Numbered from the stretch's first letter, positions 34,459 to 46,666 are shown. The stretch is 64,000 bases of DNA from Bufo bufo (GCF_905171765.1 NC_053393.1:63395371-63459370), one strand, 5' to 3'. Translations and numbers: made by a program. The notes: generated by a model from the letters alone, not told the origin.

Positions 34459-34989
34459 ACTGGTGTCACAACTGTGACAGGTGTTAGAAGGTCTGAAAGA
34501 CTGACTGCACATGAGTGATCTGACAGCCTCTATTGGTTTCACTTTGTCTGTGTGTTGCTGATATGTCCACACCTCATGTTCAGATGTGGATCATGCGACC
34601 TTTACCTCTTCCTATTTAGTCTGACTTTACCCATCACTCCTTGCTCTGGATAGCTTCATCTGGTTTTGGAACAGCTGGAGTGTGGTTCTTGTTGATGTCC
34701 TCTTCATTAGAGTTGAGCGAACACCTGGATGTTCGGGTTCGAGAAGTTTGGCCGAAATTCCCGGAAATGTTCGGGTTCGGGACCCGAACCCGACCCGAAC
34801 TTCGTCCCGAACCCGAACCCCATTGAAGTCAATGGGGACCCGAACTTTTCGGCACTAAAAAGGCTGTAAAACAGCCCAGGAAAGAGCTAGAGGGCTGCAA
34901 AAGGCAGCAACATGTAGGCAAATCCCCTGCAAACAAATGTGGATAGGGAAATGAATTAAAATAAAAATAAAATAAATAAAAATTAACCA

Positions 34990-36135
34990 ATATCAATTGG
35001 AGAGAGGTCCCATAGCAGAGAATCTGGCTTCACATCAGCAGAGAATCAGTCTCTTCATGCCATAGCAGAGAATCTGTCTTCACGTCACCCACTACTGTAA
35101 CAGTCCATTGTCATATATTTAGGCCCCGGCACCCAGGCAGAGGAGAGAGGTCCCGTAACAGAGAATCTGGCTTCATGTCAGCAGAGAATCAGTCTGCATG
35201 TCCTAGCAGAGAATCAGGCTTCACGTCACCCAACACTGGAACAGTCCATTGTCAGATATTTAGGCCCAGGCACCCAGACAAAGGAGAGAGGTCCCATAAC
35301 AGAGATTCAGGCTTCATGTCAGCAGAGAATCAGTCTGCATGTCCTAGCAGAGAATCAGGCTTTACGTCACCCAACACTGGAACAGTCCATTGTCAAATAT
35401 TTAGGCCCAGGCACCCAGGCAGAGGAGAGAGGTCCCATAACAGAGATTCAGGCTTCATGTCAGCAGAGAATCAGTCTTCATGTCATAGCAGAGAATCAGG
35501 CTTCACGTCACCCACCACTGGAACAGGCCACTGTCACATATTTAGGCCCAGGCACCCAGGCAGAGGAGAGAGGTCCCGTAACAGAGAATCTGGCTTCATG
35601 TCAGCAGAGAATCAGTCTGCATGTCATAGCAGAGAATCAGGCTTTACGTCACCCAACACTGGAACAGTCCATTGTCAGATATTTAGGCCCAGGCACCCAG
35701 GCAGAGGAGAGAGGTCCCATAGCAGAGAATCTGGCTTCATGTCAGCAGAGAATCAGTCTGCATGTCATAGCAGAGAATCAGGCTTTACGTCACCCAACAC
35801 TGGAACAGTCCATTGTCAGATATTTAGGCCCAGGCACCCAGGCAGAGGAGAGAGGTCCCGTAACAGAGAATCTGGCTTCATGTCAGCAGAGAATCAGTCT
35901 TCATGTCATAGCAGAGAATCAGGCTTCACGTCACCCACCACTGGAACAGTCCATTTTCACATATTTAGGCCCAGGCACCCAGGCAGAGGAGAGAGGTCCC
36001 ATAACAGAGATTCAGGCTTCATGTCAGCAGAGAATCAGTCTTCATGTCATAGCAGAGAATCAGGCTTCATGTCACCCACCACTGGAACAGGCCACTGTCA
36101 GATATTTTTAGGCCCCGGCACCCAGACAGAGGAGA
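34990..36135. repeat. 141-bp tandem array, eight copies, in hAT copy C
   Basis: gcttcatgtcagcagagaat recurs at 35170, 35311, 35452, 35593, 35734, 35875 and 36016, an exact 141-bp period, with a first diverged copy near 35028. It lies in the 3' non-coding part of the minus-strand transposase unit. Because 141 is a multiple of three, the plus strand stays open for 360 codons (35175-36257) and would give a 47-residue repeat peptide. This is treated as a by-product, not a gene. Confidence 0.95.
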
Positions 36136-36253
36136 GGTTCATTCAACTTTGGGTTGTCCCGCAATATAATGGTAAAATGAAAATAAAAATAGGATTGAAT
36201 GAGGAAGTGCCCTGGAGTACAATAATATATTGTTATGGGGAGGTAGTTAATGT

Positions 36254-39200
36254 CTAATCTGCACAAGGGATGGACAGGTCCTGTGGGATCCATGCCTGGT
36301 TCATTTTTATGAACGTCAGCTTGTCCACATTGGCTGTAGACAGGCAGCTGCGTTTGTCTGTAATGACGCCCCCTGCCATGCTGAATACACGTTCAGACAA
36401 AACGCTGGCCGCCGGGCAGGCCAGCACCTCCAAGGCATGAAAGGCTAGCTCTGGCCACGTGGACAATTTGGAGACCCAGAAGTTGAATGGGGCCGAACCA
36501 TCAGTCAGTACGTGGAGGGGTGTGCACAGGTACTGTTCCACCATGTTATTGAAATGTTGCCTCCTGCTAACACGTTCCGTATCAGGTGGTGGTGCAGTTA
36601 GCTGTGGCGTGGTGACAAAACTTTTCCACATCTCTGCCATGCTAACCCTGCCCTCAGAGGAGCTGGCCGTGACACAGCTGCATTGGCGACCTCTTGCTCC
36701 TCCTCTGCCTTCGCCTTGGGCTTCCACTTGTTCCCCTGTGACATTTGGGAATACTCTCAGTAGCGCGTCTACCAACGTGCGCTTGTACTCGCGCATCTTA
36801 CTATCACGCTCCAGTGCATGAAGTAAGGTGGGCACATTGTCTTTGTACCGTGGATCCAGCAGGGTGGCAACCCAGTAGTCCGCACACGTTAAAATGTGGG
36901 CAACTCTGCTGTCGTTGCGCAGGCACTGCAGCATGTAGTCGCTCAGGTGTGCCAGGCTGCCCAGAGGTAAGGGCAAGCTGTCCTCTGTGGGAGGCGTATC
37001 GCCATCGTCCTGCGTTTCCCCCCAGCCACGCACCAGTGATGGGCCCGAACCTGCTTCATCCTCATCCTCCTCCACCTCCTCCTCATCCTCGTCCTCCTCG
37101 TCCTCCAGTAGTGGGCCCTGTCTGGCCACATTTGTACCTGGCCTCTGCTGTTGCAAAAAACCTCCCTCTGAGTCACTTCGAAGAGACTGGCCTGAAAGTG
37201 CTAAAAATGACCCCTCTTCCTCCTCCTCCTCCTGGGCCACCTCCTCTTCCATCATCGCCCTAAGTGTTTTCTCAAGGAGACATAGAAGTGGTATTGTAAC
37301 GCTGATAACGGCTTCATCGCCACTGGCCATGTTGGTGGAGTACTCGAAACAGCGCAACAGGGCACACAGGTCTCGCATGGAGGCCCAGTCATTGGTGGTG
37401 AAGTGGTGCTGTTCCGCAGTGCGACTGACCCGTGCGTGCTGCAGCTGAAACTCCACTATGGCCTGCTGCTGCTCGCACAGTCTGTCCAGCATGTGCAAGG
37501 TGGAGTTCCACCTGGTGGGCACGTCGCATATGAGGCGGTGAGCGGGAAGGCCGAAGTTACGCTGTAGCGCAGACAGGCGAGCAGCGGCAGGATGTGAACG
37601 CCGGAAGCGCGAACAGACGGCCCGCACTTTATGCAGCAGCTCTGACATGTCGGGGTAGTTGTGAATGAACTTCTTAACCACCAAATTCAGCACATGCACC
37701 AGGCAAGGGATGTGCGTCAAACCGGCTAGTCCCAGAGCTGCAACGAGATTTCGCCCATTATCGCACACCACCAGGCCGGGCTTGAGGCTCACCGGCAGCA
37801 ACCACTCGTCGGGTCTGTTGTTCTATACCCCGCCACAACTCCTGTGCGGTGTGGGGCCTGTCCCCCAAACATATGAGTTTCAGAACGGCCTGCTGACGTT
37901 TACCCCGGGCTGTGCTGAAGTTGGTGGTGAAGGTGTGTGGCTGACTGGATGAGCAGGTGGAAGAAGAGGAGGAGGAAGCTGAGTAGGAGGAGGAGACAGG
38001 AGGCAAAGAATGTTGTCCTGCCATCCTTGGCGGCGGAAGGACGTGCGCCAAACAGCTCTCCGCCTGGGGCCCAGCCGCCACTACATTTACCCAGTGTGCA
38101 GTTAGGGAGATATAGCGTTCCTGGCCGTGCTTACTGGTCCACGTATCTGTGGTTAGGTGGACCTTGCCACAGATGGCGTTGCGCAGTGCACACTTGATTT
38201 TATCGGATACTTGGTTGTGCAGGGTAGGCACGGCTCTCTTGGAGAAGTAGTGCCGGCTGGGAACAACATACTGTGGGACAGCAAGCGACATGAGCTGTTT
38301 GAAGCTGTCTGTGTCCACCAGCCTAAATGACAGCATTTCATAGGCCAGTAGTTTAGAAATGCTGGCATTCAGGGCCAGGGATCGAGGGTGGCTAGGTGGG
38401 AATTTACGCTTTCTCTCAAATGTTTGTGAGATGGAGAGCTGAACGCTGCCGTGTGACATGGTTGAGATGCTTGGTGACGCAGGTGGTGGTGTTGGTGGTA
38501 CATCCCATGTTTGCTGGGCGGCAGGTGCCAACGTTCCTCCAGAGGCGGAGGAAGAGGCCGAGGCGGCGGCAGCAGCAGAAGAGGCCGAGGCGGCAGCAGC
38601 AGAAGAGGTAGCAGGGGGAGCCTGAGTGACTTCCTTGTTTTTAAGGTGTTTACTCCACTGCAGTTCATGCTTTGCATGCAGGTGCCTGGTCATGCAGGTT
38701 GTGCTAAGGTTCAGAACGTTAATGCCTCGCTTCAGGCTCTGATGGCACAGCGTGCAAACCACTCGGGTCTTGTCGTCAGCACATTGTTTGAAGAAGTGCC
38801 ATGCCAGGGAACTCCTTGAACCTGCCTTTGGGGTGCTCGGTCCCAGATGGCGGTGGTCAGTAGCAGGCGGAGTCTCTTGGCGGCGGGTGTTCTGATTTTG
38901 CCCACTGCTCCCTCTTTGTCTTTTGCTACGCTGTTGGCTCGGTCTCACCACTGCCTCTTCCTCCGAACTGTGAAAGTCAGTGGCACGACCTTCATTCCAT
39001 GTGGGGTCTAGGACCTCATCGTCCCCTGAATCGTCTTCCACCCAGTCTTGATCCCTGACCTCCTGTTCAGTCTGCACACTGCAGAAAGACGCAGCAGTTG
39101 GCACCTGTGTTTCGTCATCATCAGAGACGTGCTGAGGTGGTATTCCCATGTCCTCATCATCAGGAAACATAAGTTGTTGTGCGTTAGTGCATTCTATCTC

Positions 39201-39646
39201 TTCCACCCATGGGGAAGGGCTAGGTGGATGCCCTTGGGAAACCCTGGCAGCAGAGTCTTCAAACAGCATAAGAGACTGCTGCATAACTTGAGGCTCAGAC
39301 AGTTTCCCTGATATGCATGGGGGTGATGTGACAGACTGATGGGCTTGGTTTTCATGCGCCATCTGTGCGCTTTCTGCAGAAGACAGGGTGGGAGATAATG
39401 TGAACGTGCTGGATGCACTGTCAGCCACCCAATTGACTAATGTACCTGCTCAGGCCTTACCATCCTTAGAACGGCATTGGGCCCCACCAAATATCCCTGT
39501 AAATTCTGGCGGCTACTGGGACCTGAGGTAGTTGGTACACTAGGACGTGTGGCTGTGGCAGAACGGCCACTTCCTCTCCCAGCACCAGAGGGTCCACTAA
39601 CACCACCACGACCATGTCCGCGTCCCTTACTAGATGTTTTCCTCAT
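36254..39646 (-). pseudogene. hAT transposase, copy C, two frameshifts
   Basis: Three minus-strand frames in order form one BED-finger hAT transposase. 39437-39646 is a Gly/Arg-rich N-terminus ending YLVGPNAVLRMVRPEQV. 37758-39428 (556 codons) holds an acidic region, a BED finger at residues 206-256 (C225, C228, H249, H254), an Ala/Ser run (273-297) and the first catalytic Asp in LTTDTWTS (D428). 36254-37801 (515 codons) holds the second Asp (CDNGRN, D14), two Glu/Asp-rich tracts and the C-terminal hATC domain (LEVLACPAASVLSERVFSMA). Copy D shows the first break is a loss of about 4 bp near 39435. The second is a frame slip near 37790. Otherwise long and well preserved. Confidence 0.93.
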
Positions 39647-39787
39647 TGTTACCGTTCACCACAATAAGAAAAATATTATTCGGGCCAATGTATTGAATTC
39701 AAAATCAGGCCTTTTTTTACAGACACCTAACACTATCTGGCTATCTATTTAGGTACCGTATTACACTAATACAGGCACACCAGAAAT

Positions 39788-40436
39788 GACAGATTTAGCT
39801 GAATACAAATTTGAGGCCTATTATTTAGGCGCTGGGTGACAGGTATACGTTTACGGACAGAATTAGACTTGGATCTGCACTGTAGCGTGTGTGTGAAGTT
39901 CTTGAGAATGACCCTATCAGCACCTTGAATCTAATCTACCCTTTTAGGGATAGATTTAAAGTAGGCTGATACAGCAGAAACCACTAATTTTGAGAATTGC
40001 AAAATTTGGAATTGTTTTTCAACCCAGAACAAAAACTGTGCTTTGACGGACACTAAATAACTTGACCAGCTAAAACAGTAATGACAGATTTGGATGAATA
40101 TAAATGTGAGGCCTATTTTTTAGGCGCTGGGTGACAGGTATACGTTTAATCACAGAATTAGACTTGGATCTGCACTGTAGCGTGTGTGTGAAGTTCTTGA
40201 GAATGACCCTATCAGCACATTGAATCGAATCTACCCTTTTAGGGATAGATTTAAAGTAGGCCTGATACAGCAGAAACCACTAATTTTGAGAATTGCAAAA
40301 TTGGGAATTGTTTTTCAACCCAGAACAAAAACTGTGCTTTGACGGACACTAAATAACTTGACCAGCTAAAACAGTAATGACAGATTTGGATGAATATAAA
40401 TGTGAGGCCTATTTTTTAGGCGCTGGGTGACAGGCT
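39788..40436. repeat. 296-bp tandem repeat in the hAT copy C leader
   Basis: gacagattt(a/g)g(c/a)tgaata recurs at 39788, 40083 and 40379 (periods 295-296): two full copies and a partial third. Each contains tttttaggcgctgggtgaca, tgtagcgtgtgtgtgaagtt and tagggatagatttaaagtag. Located upstream of the transposase start. Confidence 0.92.
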
Positions 40437-40800
40437 CAACTTGCCCCTGATGTAGGATATAGCAAAAAATAACCACACTATTGATGGTTAAATGCACTTG
40501 GGGGACCGGCTCAGCTTGCCCCTGATGTAGTATATGGCCATAAAATAACCACACTATTGATGGTTAAATGCACTTGATGAAAGCTTGACCCTGATGTAGG
40601 ATATAGCAAAAAATAACCACACTATTGATGGTTAAATGCACTTGGGGGACAGGCTCAGCTTGCCCCTGATGTAGTATATGGCCAAAAAATAACCACACAA
40701 TTGATGGTTAAATGCACTTGATGACAGCTTGACCCTGATGTAGGATATAGCAAAAAATAACCACACTATTGATGGTTAAATGCACTTGGTGGTAGCTTGT
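40437..40800. repeat. 72-bp tandem repeat, five copies, in the hAT copy C leader
   Basis: ctgatgta recurs at 40448, 40522, 40591, 40666 and 40735, alternating 74 and 69 bp. The units carry ccacactattgatggttaaa and tgcacttg. Alternation implies a two-unit higher-order period of 143-144 bp. Confidence 0.9.
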
Positions 40801-41313
40801 GCTGGCGCACCACAAGCCACAAAATGGCCGCCGATCACCCCAGAAAAAAGTGACTGAAAAACGCTCTGGGCAGCCTAAAAACACTGAGCAATTGAATAGC
40901 AGCAGTTCAATGATCCACAGCTGTAGATCAATCACTGAATGAAGTCTTTTGGAGGAGTTAATCACTGCCTAATCTCGCCCTAACGTCGCAGCTGCAACCT
41001 CTCCCTACATTTGTATCAGCAGAGTGACGTGCAGCGCTACGTGACCCAAGCTTATATAGAGGCTGGGTCACATGCTGCACTGGCCAATCACAGCCATGCC
41101 AATAGTAGGCAAGGCTGTGATGGCCTCTTGGGGCAAGTAGTATGAAGCTTGTTGATTGGCTGCTTTGCAGCCTTTCAAAAAGCGCCAAGAAAGCGCCGAA
41201 CACCGAACTCGAACCCGGACTTTTATGAAAATGTTCGGGTTCGGGTCCGTGTCACGGACACCCCAAAATTCGGTACGAACCCGAACTATACAGTTCGGGT
41301 TCGCTCATCCCTA
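40801..41313. other. Promoter-side leader and right end of hAT copy C
   Basis: GC-rich and non-coding. Ends with clustered gttcgggttcgg words and the right TIR. As transposase is on the minus strand, its promoter should lie here; no specific box is claimed. Confidence 0.5.
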
Positions 41314-41708
41314 CTCTTCATCCATCATCCTCAGAAGTTAAGTGTTCCGCTTGTTATGTTTTGTATCCCCCCCTCCCTGGTTGTTTACTAGGCATCAGCG
41401 AGACGCTGGTTCCTTTACCAGGAAAGGAACAGGTTGTCTCTGAACTGTCATTACCTTTAGGGCATCCAAGGGTTACCATGGTTTTCCAGGTTCCTGTGTA
41501 TGGGCATCTATACCATCGAGAGGTGCCCATACGGATAGGAGTTAGGGCCAGGAGCAGGGTTTTATAGGTGGTGACCCTTTTCCTTCCCTAGCCGTGAGGC
41601 CTAGTGTCTTTCCTCTTCCTTCTTGTTATCTTTTGGTGTTCTCCCCTACTACATCCGTGACATTATCCAGAGCCAATACCGCCATTTTTTGTTCTGATCT
41701 GTGCAGCT

Positions 41709-42790
41709 ATGGATACTATGTCTGCACTGGTCGAACAGCTGCAGAATCTGACTTTGGAGGTAGAAGACCTCTGCGCAACGGTCTTGCAGATTCAGAGTCC
41801 ACATGCTGCTGGTTCCAGTGGTGTGTCGCAGGGAGTCATGTAAATTATACTTTAGGCTGCGTCCATACTCTTCTGGGGATGAGTGTCAACGTGTGGGTAT
41901 GATTATTTTGTTGCTTAAAGAGAACGCCCAATCTTGGGCTTTTTCTCTGCCGACCGGATCACCGTCCCTCCGGTCAGTAGATTAATTCTTCAGAGCCTTG
42001 GGTCTTATCTACAATCTCTCAGGCCAAGACCAAGTTACGGGGTTTGTGGCAGGGAGAACTTTCCACTGAGACCTATTGCTCTGAATTTACAAGATGGGCT
42101 ACTGATACAGAGTGAAACGATCCTGCTCTCCGTAGCCAATTCTGTCAGGGTCTTTCTGAAAATCCTGAGTCATTGGAAGCAGCTATGTCCCTTGCTGTAC
42201 GTCTTGATAGACGCCTGAGGGAGAGATCTAGGGGTCCTTAACTTCAGGATGTACTGTCCAACAAGGGTACTGCTTCCTTTGACACTTATGGTGGAGAGAC
42301 ACTGGTGGTTGCGCCTTGTGAACCTATGCAGTTAGGAGGAGCTACTCCTGGAACTACTGACAAAAGCTTGGGTCATGTGAAAGGAGTCTGCTTTTGTTGT
42401 GGCAAGAAGGGACATTTTGTGAATATTTGTCCGTACTTGCAGCATCAAAGTGTAAACAAAAAGAAAAAGACGTTTACTCCCAAAATTACTATTGGTGGTG
42501 TGGGTAGGGAGCAAGAAAGCCTACTTTTGTCTTTAACTGGTAGTACCCATTTTCTCCTGTCTGTCGAGGTGGCGCTAGAGTCCAAAACTGTGAAAATCGA
42601 AGCATTTATCGACAGTGGGGCAGGAGTTAACTTGATTGATGGACAGTTTGTTCGCATTCACAGGTTGACTACTAATGCTTTAGAGAAAAGTATTTCTGTC
42701 TTTGCAATTGACTCAGCACCTCTCACCCAAAAATGCCTGCTGCAGGTAGTGAATGACATTCATTTAAGAGTGGGTGATTTTCATCAATAA
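41709..42790 (+). pseudogene. Gypsy gag and aspartic protease, degenerate
   Basis: Gag opens at 41709 with MDTMSALVEQLQNLTLEVED, a coiled-coil start common in vertebrate Gypsy gag, and hits a stop at 41841. The capsid part (41850-42290) is shifted. The nucleocapsid zinc knuckle is intact at about 42390-42432 (CFCCGKKGHFVNIC, CCHC spacing). The retropepsin follows with IEAFIDSGAGVNLID at about 42598-42642, the D-S-G-A catalytic loop. The frame stops at 42790. Gag packages the element RNA; the protease matures the polyprotein. Confidence 0.88.
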
Positions 42791-43173
42791 TCTATCTCCT
42801 GTTATGTGTTGGAGGGTCTGCCTGCTCCGTTGGTGTTGGGTCTACCATGGTTAAGCAAACATAGCCCTAACATCGACTGAAAAGAGTGACAGATTCTCAA
42901 TTGGAGTGATTTTTGCATGGACAACTGTCTTAATACATCGTTCTCTATGGTGACCACTAAAACTGTTCATTTGTTCATTTCAGAATTTTCTGATGTGTTT
43001 TATGAGAGTGGTAATCAAGAGTTGCCTCCACACCGGGAGTATGACTGTCCCGTCAATCTTATTCCCGGAGCTAAATTGCCCAAATCTCGGTTGTATAGTC
43101 TTTCGGAACCCGAAAGAAAGGCCATGCGAGAGTATATCACCGAGAGTTTGGCAAAGGGACATATTAGACCGTC

Positions 43174-44458
43174 TGTCACGGGGTTCCGAAGGTGCCCTCG
43201 GTCCCCCATTGCCCGCAGAACTGTTTCTTAGCTTTTGGAATGAGGTTCTGTGTTTGACCTCATTCCCAGGGCGGCTTTACTAGCTGGGTGGCTCCTTGCT
43301 CCTAAGTCTGCCTTGAGCGCCGAGCTGATCACTCGGTGCTCGACTGGTTGGTCTGTCGGTCATGTGACGCTGGCCACATCACATGACCCTCACTCCCCAC
43401 TATAAATACAGGCAGCCTGCTGGCTACAGGTTGCCTGTTAATTTCTAGGTTCCTGGCTATTTGTTGAACTGCTGAATACTTACCTGATCCTGTTCCTTGA
43501 CCATCCTTTTGCCTGATCCTCCTGTACTGCGCATCCGTCCTGGTATTGTGACCTCGGCTCCCACCTGACTACTCTCTTAGGACTCCTCTTGTACTTCTCT
43601 GCTCTCCTGGTATTTATGACCCCGGCTTCTCCTGACAATTCTCTGCTTGCTCCATTTGTACTTTGCAGCTTTCCTGGTATTGACTCGGTCCGTTCACGTC
43701 CTGTTGTTTGTCTGTCTGTCATCCCTGCACTTACTCCAAGTTAGGGATTGCCGTCCAGTTGTCCCCTGTCATTAGGACTCGCGAGGCAAGTAGGCAGGGC
43801 CAGGGGTAAGGGTGGAGCGCAGTGGTCACTTCCCTTCCCCCTGTGTGTGTGTGTACGCGACCGGTACAGATTAACAGGCCGCCCTGGGAATGAGGTCAAA
43901 CACAGAACCTCATTCCAAAAGCTAAGCAACAGTTCTGCGGGCAATGGGGGACCGAGTGCACCTTCGGAACCCCGTGACAGTACCCCCCTTTTAATGGAGT
44001 AAGCAGAGAATTGTCAGGAGAAGCCGGGGTCATAAATACCAGGAGAGCAGAGAAGTACAAGAGGAGTCCTAAGAGAGTAGTCAGGTGGGAGCCGAGGTCA
44101 CAATACCAGGACGGATGCGCAGTACAGGAGGATCAGGCAAAAGGATGGTCAAGTATTCAGCAGTTCAACAAATAGCCAGGAACCTAGAAATTAACAGGCA
44201 ACCTGTAGCCAGCAGGCTGCCTGTATTTATAGTGGGGAGTGAGGGTCATGTGACGTGGCCAGCGTCACATGACCGACAGACCAACCAGTCGAGCACCGAG
44301 TGATCAGCTCGGCGCTCAAGGCAGACTTAGGAGCAAGGAGCCACCCAGCTAGTAAAGCCGCCCTGGGAATGAGGTCAAACACAGAACCTCATTCCAAAAG
44401 CTAAGCAACAGTTCTGCGGGCAATGGGGGACCGAGTGCACCTTCGGAACCCCGTGACA
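43174..44458. mobile_element. 1.29-kb inverted-repeat, LTR-like element in the Gypsy RT
   Basis: Begins tgtcacggggttccgaaggt and ends with the inverse accttcggaaccccgtgaca, flanked by the 5-bp duplication CCGTC (43169-43173; 44459-44463). Arms of nearly 500 bp are inverted: 43270-43660 (ctagctgggtggctccttgc onward) mirrors about 43998-44350. A third copy of the end sequence lies inside at 43880-43975 and is followed by gtacccccctttt. Its inverse, aaaaggggggtac before tgtcac, looks like a polypurine tract beside an LTR. TG...CA ends and a 5-bp duplication indicate integrase-type insertion. No protein is encoded. Confidence 0.85.
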
Positions 44459-46666
44459 CCGTCCAGGTCCCCAGTGGATGCTGGATTTTCTTTGTAAAGA
44501 AAAAGGATGGTAGCCTGAGACCATGCCTGGACTTCCGTGAGCTCAATCGTATTACCGTCCGTAATCCTTACCCCCTTCCTTTGTATCCGAATTTGTTTAG
44601 TCAGATTGTCGGTGCCAAGGTGTTCTCTAAATTGGATCTGAGGGGACCACATTTAATACCCCTGAGGGTCATTTTGAAAACCTGGTCATGCCCTTTGGGT
44701 TAACCAATGCTCCTGTGGTTTTTCAACACTTTGTCAATGACCTCTTTCATCATCTGGTGGGGAGGTTTGTAGTTGTATACATTGATGACATATTAATTTA
44801 TTCGCCTAATATGGAGACTCATCAGGATCATGTGAGACAGGTGTTACAAATCCTAAGAGAGAATAAGTTGTATGCTAAGATGGAAAAGTGTGTATTTGCT
44901 GTACAGGAAGTGCAATTTCTGGGTTACCTGCTCTCATCCTCAAGTTCACAGAAGCTCTGTGCCGTGTTGGACTTGGATCGACCCGAAAATCTGAAGGTGC
45001 TTATGTAGTTTTTGGGGTTTACCAACTACTACCTTAAATTTATCTCGAACTATCCAACAGTGGTTAAACCTTTAACAGACATGACTAAGAAGGGTGCTGA
45101 TATTTATATCTGGTCTGATGCGGCATTACAGGCCTTTTCTGCTGTAAAAGAATGTTTCGCTTCGGCCCCTATTCTGGTGCAATCGGATGTGTCTCAGCCA
45201 TATATTGTTGAGGTTGAATCGTCCAAGGTAGGGGTAGGAGCGATCTTGTCGCAGGGTCCTTCACCCAGTAAATGGAGCCCATGTGCATTTTTCTCTAAAA
45301 AAAACTCTCGACTGCTGAAAGAAATTATGATGTGGGGAATAGGGAATTGCTGGCCATTAAGTTGGCGTTCGAAGAATGGCGGCATTGGTTGGAAGGAGCA
45401 ATTCATCCTATTACGGCAATTTCGGATCACAAGAATCTGGCCTACCTGGAGTCGGCTAAGCGACTGAACCCAAGGCAGGCCAGATGGTCATTGTTTTTCA
45501 CCAGATTTAACTTCATCATCACTTACAGCCCTGGAGTTAAGAACGTCAAGGCGGATGCTTTGTCGCGTAGCTTTCCTGGAGGGGGGTGTCTAATGACCCT
45601 AGTCCCATTTTATCTAAAGGGGTAGCCATATCCGCTCTTTATCGTGATCTCAAGGCCAAGGTGTTGGAGGCACAGGAGGATGCTCCGGACTCTTGTCCTC
45701 CGGGGAAATTGTTTGTTCCCTCCGAATTACATAACAAGGTGTTCGAGGAACATAACTGTACGGTGCTTGCTGGGCACCCTGGGAGTAGAGTCTGGTGGCC
45801 GGGGTTGCGAAAGTGTGTTGAGGACTATGTGTCAGCCTGTGGTACTTGTGCACGTGCTAAGGTGACACATACTGTACTCAGCCTTCCGGATCTCTGCTTC
45901 CATTGCCCATCCCGTCCAGACCTTGGACCCATTTGTCCATGGATTTTATCACAGATTTTCCGAATTCTTCTGGAAAAAACTTGATTCTGGTGGTTGTTGA
46001 TCATTTTAGTAAAATGGCACACTTTATTGCATTACCTATTCTACCCAATGCTAAAACTCTTGCACAGGTGTTTGTCGACAACATCGTGAAACTACATGGC
46101 ATTCCCTCTGATGTGGTGTCCGATAGAGGGACTCAGTTTGTTTCCAGATTCTGGAAAGCGTTCTGTACTCGTCTGGGTCTACAATTGTCCTTCTCTTCGG
46201 CTTTTCATCCTCAGTCGAAAGGACAGATGGAGCGCACTAATCAGAATCTGGAGACTTACTTGAGATGTTTTGTTTCAGAGAATCAGGAAGAGTAGTCTTA
46301 ATTTTTGTCGTTAGCTGAGTTTGCTATAAATAGCCGTAGACAGGAATCCACTGATAAGTCACAGTTTTTTGGGGCATATGGGTTCCATCCACAGTTTGGT
46401 ACATTTTCTGGTGCTCAAAATTCCGGCATTCCTGAGGAGGAACGATTTTCCTCTTCTTTGTCTTCTATTTGGCAGAAAATCCAAAATAACCTGAAAAAGA
46501 TGGGCAACAGGTATACGTGTGCGGCTGACAGGAGACGTATGAGTGGTCCAGACCTGAGAGTGGGTGATTCTGTGTGGTTGTCTACAAGAAACATTAAACT
46601 TAAGGTACCTTCTTGGAAGTTGGGCCCAAGATTTATTGGTCCATATAAGATCACTGCCATTGTTAA

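Larger units (their letters stand above)
34708..41313 (-). mobile_element. hAT element, copy C (6.6 kb)
   Basis: Terminal inverted repeats tagagttgagcgaac and, inverted from the right end, tagggatgagcgaac. They are flanked by the perfect 8-bp duplication CTCTTCAT (34700-34707 and 41314-41321). The uninterrupted 3' LTR reads cctcttcatccatc at the same place, confirming the empty site. Both ends carry many gttcgggttcggg/cccgaacccgaac subterminal repeats, probable transposase-binding sites. Contents on the minus strand: 5' tandem repeats, transposase, 3' tandem array. Confidence 0.95.
34464..41662 (+). repeat. 5' LTR of the Gypsy element, split by hAT copy C
   Basis: The LTR consists of 34464-34707 and 41322-41662, together 585 bp, exactly the length of the 3' LTR. 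It begins TGTCACAAC and ends CCGTGACA. The interruption is the hAT element plus its 8-bp duplication. A run of c's (41369 region) is shorter than in the 3' LTR. Confidence 0.94.

Noticed and set aside
35175..36257. A 360-codon plus-strand frame as a repeat-protein gene
   Set aside because: It is produced by eight 141-bp tandem units in the non-coding tail of a hAT element; no start context, domain or non-repeat coding sequence supports it. Kept only as a finding to test.
36987..37448. Plus-strand Ser/Pro-rich frames
   Set aside because: Antisense shadows of the acidic tracts of the hAT copy C transposase.
38396..38819. Plus-strand Arg/Gly-rich frames
   Set aside because: Antisense shadows of the Ala/Ser run of the hAT copy C transposase.
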